The notes under the pieces: model-generated
Database searches by the model: none
The model's input: the letters and a program-made list of their open reading frames with translations, nothing else
What the model was told of the DNA's origin: nothing
Made by a program: the position numbers and the translations under genes
Shown: positions 61,086-64,000 of the stretch, piece after piece
Layout of the letters: each line of letters starts with the position of its first letter
How positions within the stretch are numbered: position 1 is the stretch's first letter
NCBI RefSeq assembly: GCF_052857255.1
Contig: NC_135498.1
Span: 163,924,124 to 163,988,123 of the forward strand
Length of the DNA: 64,000 nt
Reading direction: 5' to 3'
DNA from: Amblyomma americanum
Lineage: Eukaryota > Arthropoda > Arachnida > Ixodida > Ixodidae

Positions 61086-62399
61086 TCAAACGGTGCGATA
61101 TTTAAACGATCCACTACATGAGCACAAATGTTCCCAAAAAAGCGCTGTCAGTAGCTGTCTATCCATGCAGGGCCGCGACCACACAGCTCAGTCATTTCTT
61201 CGCTCTTCAGTCATCGTACCCGCGAAATCATCGAAGCCAGCACCATAAACCCCCTACGGCATATTTTTTTTTCTAAGAAATCGCGCGAAAGTGGCCGTTT
61301 ATTTCACATGTGCTGCATGTCGACAAATCAAAATCTTTTTGGACGAGCCCTACTCGACTTAAACAGGATACAGAGTGCCAGAAAACACGTCATAACATGC
61401 GCAGCGATGACAGTCTGCTTATAACGAGCTATGCTTGCACAAGTCTGTTGCGGGTTAACCAGAAAAGCAATGCCTGAGTGAGTGGCCCACTTACCGCCAT
61501 TTGTGACAAAGAAATTCGACAAATCTGCGTATTCTTTACGCTTGTTTGCAAGTTTTCATTTACATTTGAACATTTCTGCTGTCGACATGTATTGTAGCCT
61601 TTCTTCATTTTATTCTATAGAAACATACTTTTTCTCGTGATCATCGCTGAGCAGGTTTCTGGAAAAACAGATAATGGTTTTTGGTCCTCAGAGTGATTTC
61701 GAAAAAGGCCTCTTCTTGCTCCTATTGCACAAAACAGGAACCGCCGCGGTGGCTTAGTGGTTATAGCACTCGGCTGCTGACCCGATAGACGAGGGTTCCA
61801 TCCCGGCCGCGGCACTCGAATTTTAATGGAGGCGAAACCCTAGATGCCCGTGTACTGTGCGATGTTACTGAACTGTAAATAACCGCAAGTGGTCGAAATT
61901 TCCCCAGGCCTTCACTGCGGCGCCCTCATAGCATGAGACTCTTTGGGACGATAGACCACCCTAAACCATACCAAAACATTGCGCAAAACAAAGATAGTAA
62001 TTGCTTATATTGGTCTGCTTATTTAAATGCACGTAAAAGAAGCTAAGCTGTGCATGAACAATGCCCTCTCAACAAGTCGCGCATTTATGTCTTCTAAAAC
62101 GGCATATAACCAAAAACTGAGCTGCCTATCTGATTCTGGTTAGCAGAAGCGTCTGCTTGCGTCGCGAGCTGAGCCTTTCGTTATGAAAATGAAGTATCGT
62201 CACGAAAGAGATATAAAACACTGTAGAAATTGCTGAACAGCGAAGTAAAGACACTTTCCAACGGCAAGAAGAAAATTGCAGTTCGAGCAAACGTATACAT
62301 AGCGCTCACACATGAGCTAGTTGGTACCGCATTTTCAAAAACAACAAAACGAACCGACAGAAGCCGAAGGAAGAAATTGCAACCACAATTTTTTCTGCA
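61086..62399. other. Spacer of the large inverted repeat
   Basis: The two arms lose similarity near 61085 and 62400. The spacer holds a SINE at 61737-61977 and otherwise nothing I recognise; no transposase-like frame is present. Confidence 0.6.
61737..61977 (+). mobile_element. tRNA-derived SINE in the spacer
   Basis: A box CGGTGGCTTAGTGGTTATAG, a B box-like GGGTTCCATCCC, body AATGGAGGCGAAACCCTAGA and a tail with CTTTGGGACGATAGACCACC. ATTGCACAAAACA (61724-61736) and ATTGCGCAAAACA (61978-61990) form a 13-bp target duplication with one change. Confidence 0.82.
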
Positions 62400-64000
62400 T
62401 ATTGTGTGCTAGCGCTGTACAGAAAAAGAAAGTCGTAAACTATATTTTAAATAGCTAATATCAATGTATAAAGCACTTTTCTATCCAGCCGCCTTGCCTA
62501 ATCGCCACAACTTGCGCTCTAAAAGAAAATATTTTGGCAACGATTTTTAGGAGACATTGGGGAAGCATCCATTTGTTTGTAGCCCGAACAGGATTTTTAG
62601 ACAAGCCGTATGGTGCAAGATCACCTCCAGGAAGTGTGAAGTTAAAATTCAGTATGCTGTATTTTTGGCTCGCTTTGCTCGCTTCAAGGTCCTGCGATTC
62701 TTGCATTCGTCTCATAATATAAGCGTATCGAATGCTCCAAGAATATAGAATTTTAATATTAGCGCGAGAAAATTTAGCAAGATTAATTATAGAGGTCAGA
62801 TGAATTATCGCACTTGGCACACCGCATTATAAATGAAATGTCGCGAAAAAATTCATGTGCAACTTTTTATTGGTGTCATAAAGTCGTGAACATTGAACGG
62901 ATGCGGTCCTAGATATGCATGTAACCAAATCAACTAATCTAAATTGCAGGACTAAGCTGTCAAAATGACATTCGCGGTTTGAGGGACGCGTTAGTGGAGG
63001 GCTCAGAATTAAATTGCTCATTAAGAGCTGAGTCATGCTATATTGAAGAATGACTATGAATACACAAGTCCACTTACATGTGTTTTGACCTCGTACACCA
63101 CAGTTCGGACATCTATAGACCTTAAATTACGCTACATATCAAGTGATGAGTCAGGCTTCTTTCCAACATTACTATAACTCATGAGTCAAGACTTTCATAC
63201 GATACGGTTCTTCATTCTTGACTACATATATTGCCAGACATGAGCTGTGAACTCGTCACCTGCGCTCTGACATCATCCTAATTTCATGCCATGGACGGCC
63301 ACGGGTGCCGCATTTTTGGCTAATGGGATATATAGTGGTTTGGAATTAACCCTTTCCAATAATCTATGGGGCATACCCGATAGCGGAAATATGTGCGTCC
63401 GATCAGTTGCCACTCATGGCCAGTCACAACTTTTTTGCCTCGTATTTGTGAAGAAAAAATGGCGCACCATCTGGTTGGACTTGTAGCCTCCAAATCGGCT
63501 ATTCTGCTCTTCTCCCGATGGATAACGGCAGTATGAAGACGCATATTTATGTTTTAATCATGCCAATTTGAGAGCATGAAGTGGCGCTAAACAAACCGCG
63601 GCATGACTTCCATTCTGGCCGGCGTATTCTCCGAAAAGTAGTCTAATCAGTCAGTAGAACTCGAAGATGAATTCAGTGACAAAGACAACTATATTCGTCC
63701 TTCGACAATTATTGCACTGTCTGCAGTGACAGAGCGAGAAAAGGTGGCCGAATGGAGACACAATTTTTTTACAAAACATGTGAGAGGAAGCCTGGCCTCC
63801 ACCCAACAGAGTGCTTCGAGAGGTACCGCACTCAAAAGATTTGCCGCTGAAGCCCTAGCGAAGGTGCAAAAAAAATTAGAAGGGACAAGTAAACTCCGCC
63901 TTAAAAAGATGGCGTGATTGCGTTTCTTTATTATTATTTGGATACTGGTAACCACTCAGAAGGGCTGTTGCAGGTTGGAAAATGCAATGACAATAAGAAA
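62400..64000. repeat. Right arm of the very large inverted repeat (continues past window)
   Basis: Partner of 58308-61085 without the LINE insertion. The end of the window lies inside the arm, in the block ending ATGACAATAAGAAA, so the true element end is not seen. Confidence 0.78.
63603..63917 (+). pseudogene. Unrecognised ORF of the inverted-repeat element, right arm
   Basis: About 104 codons from ATG at 63603 to TGA, open except for a TAG at 63639-63641. It begins MTSILAGVFSEK, has the acidic LEDEFSDKDNY, ALSAVTEREKVAEWRHNFF, then a Lys/Arg-rich helix-like tail (AEALAKVQKKLEG, LRLKKMA). The acidic-then-basic layout could be a small DNA- or RNA-binding protein, but that is inference. No catalytic motif is visible. 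Confidence 0.5.

Overview
The window reads as nuclear DNA of a metazoan, most likely a hard tick. Supporting evidence is tRNA-headed SINEs of the kind common in ixodid ticks (one with an exact 11-bp target duplication), two Penelope-like elements (PLEs) with GIY-YIG endonucleases, a Ty3/Gypsy element whose gag and pol resemble tick copies, RTE- and I-type LINE relics, and one host gene split by phase-1 introns with GTAAG donors. There are no bacterial operons, no CRISPR array and no credible functional tRNA or rRNA gene. The species call is inference.

Layout. 1-2.9 kb: mostly unassigned DNA holding a perfect 94-bp palindrome and the first of four exon-like units. 3.04-11.13 kb: a nest. Two ~125-bp LTRs bracket a minus-strand Gypsy element whose gag is split by an I-type LINE and a PLE. 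12.1-16.8 kb: three more diverged copies of the exon-like unit, plus a hairpin. 17.0-18.4 kb: two PLE 3' ends fused head to head and flanked by a 13-bp target-site duplication. 18.9-21.4 kb: a minus-strand LINE. 21.7-33.7 kb: sparse, with SINEs and an RTE scrap.

33.75-54.38 kb: the one recognisable host locus, a plus-strand monocarboxylate-transporter-like (SLC16/MFS) gene in four exons. Exons 1 and 2 are intact. Exon 3 has two in-frame stops, two frameshifts and a probable GT-to-AT donor change, and exon 4 has a frameshift, so the locus is best called a decaying paralogue. Its introns hold RTE relics (one carrying its own 850-bp insertion), LINE pieces, a long AT microsatellite and a SINE.

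54.4-64.0 kb: LINE scraps and a SINE, then a very large inverted repeat (58.3 kb to the window end). Its arms carry an unrecognised ORF of about 105 codons, one arm holds a LINE fragment absent from the other, and the spacer holds a SINE. Most of the window is therefore mobile-element DNA in successive layers. The strongest candidates for something undescribed are the inverted-repeat element with its ORF, the AGCGCT-containing PLE hairpins, and the dispersed exon-like units.
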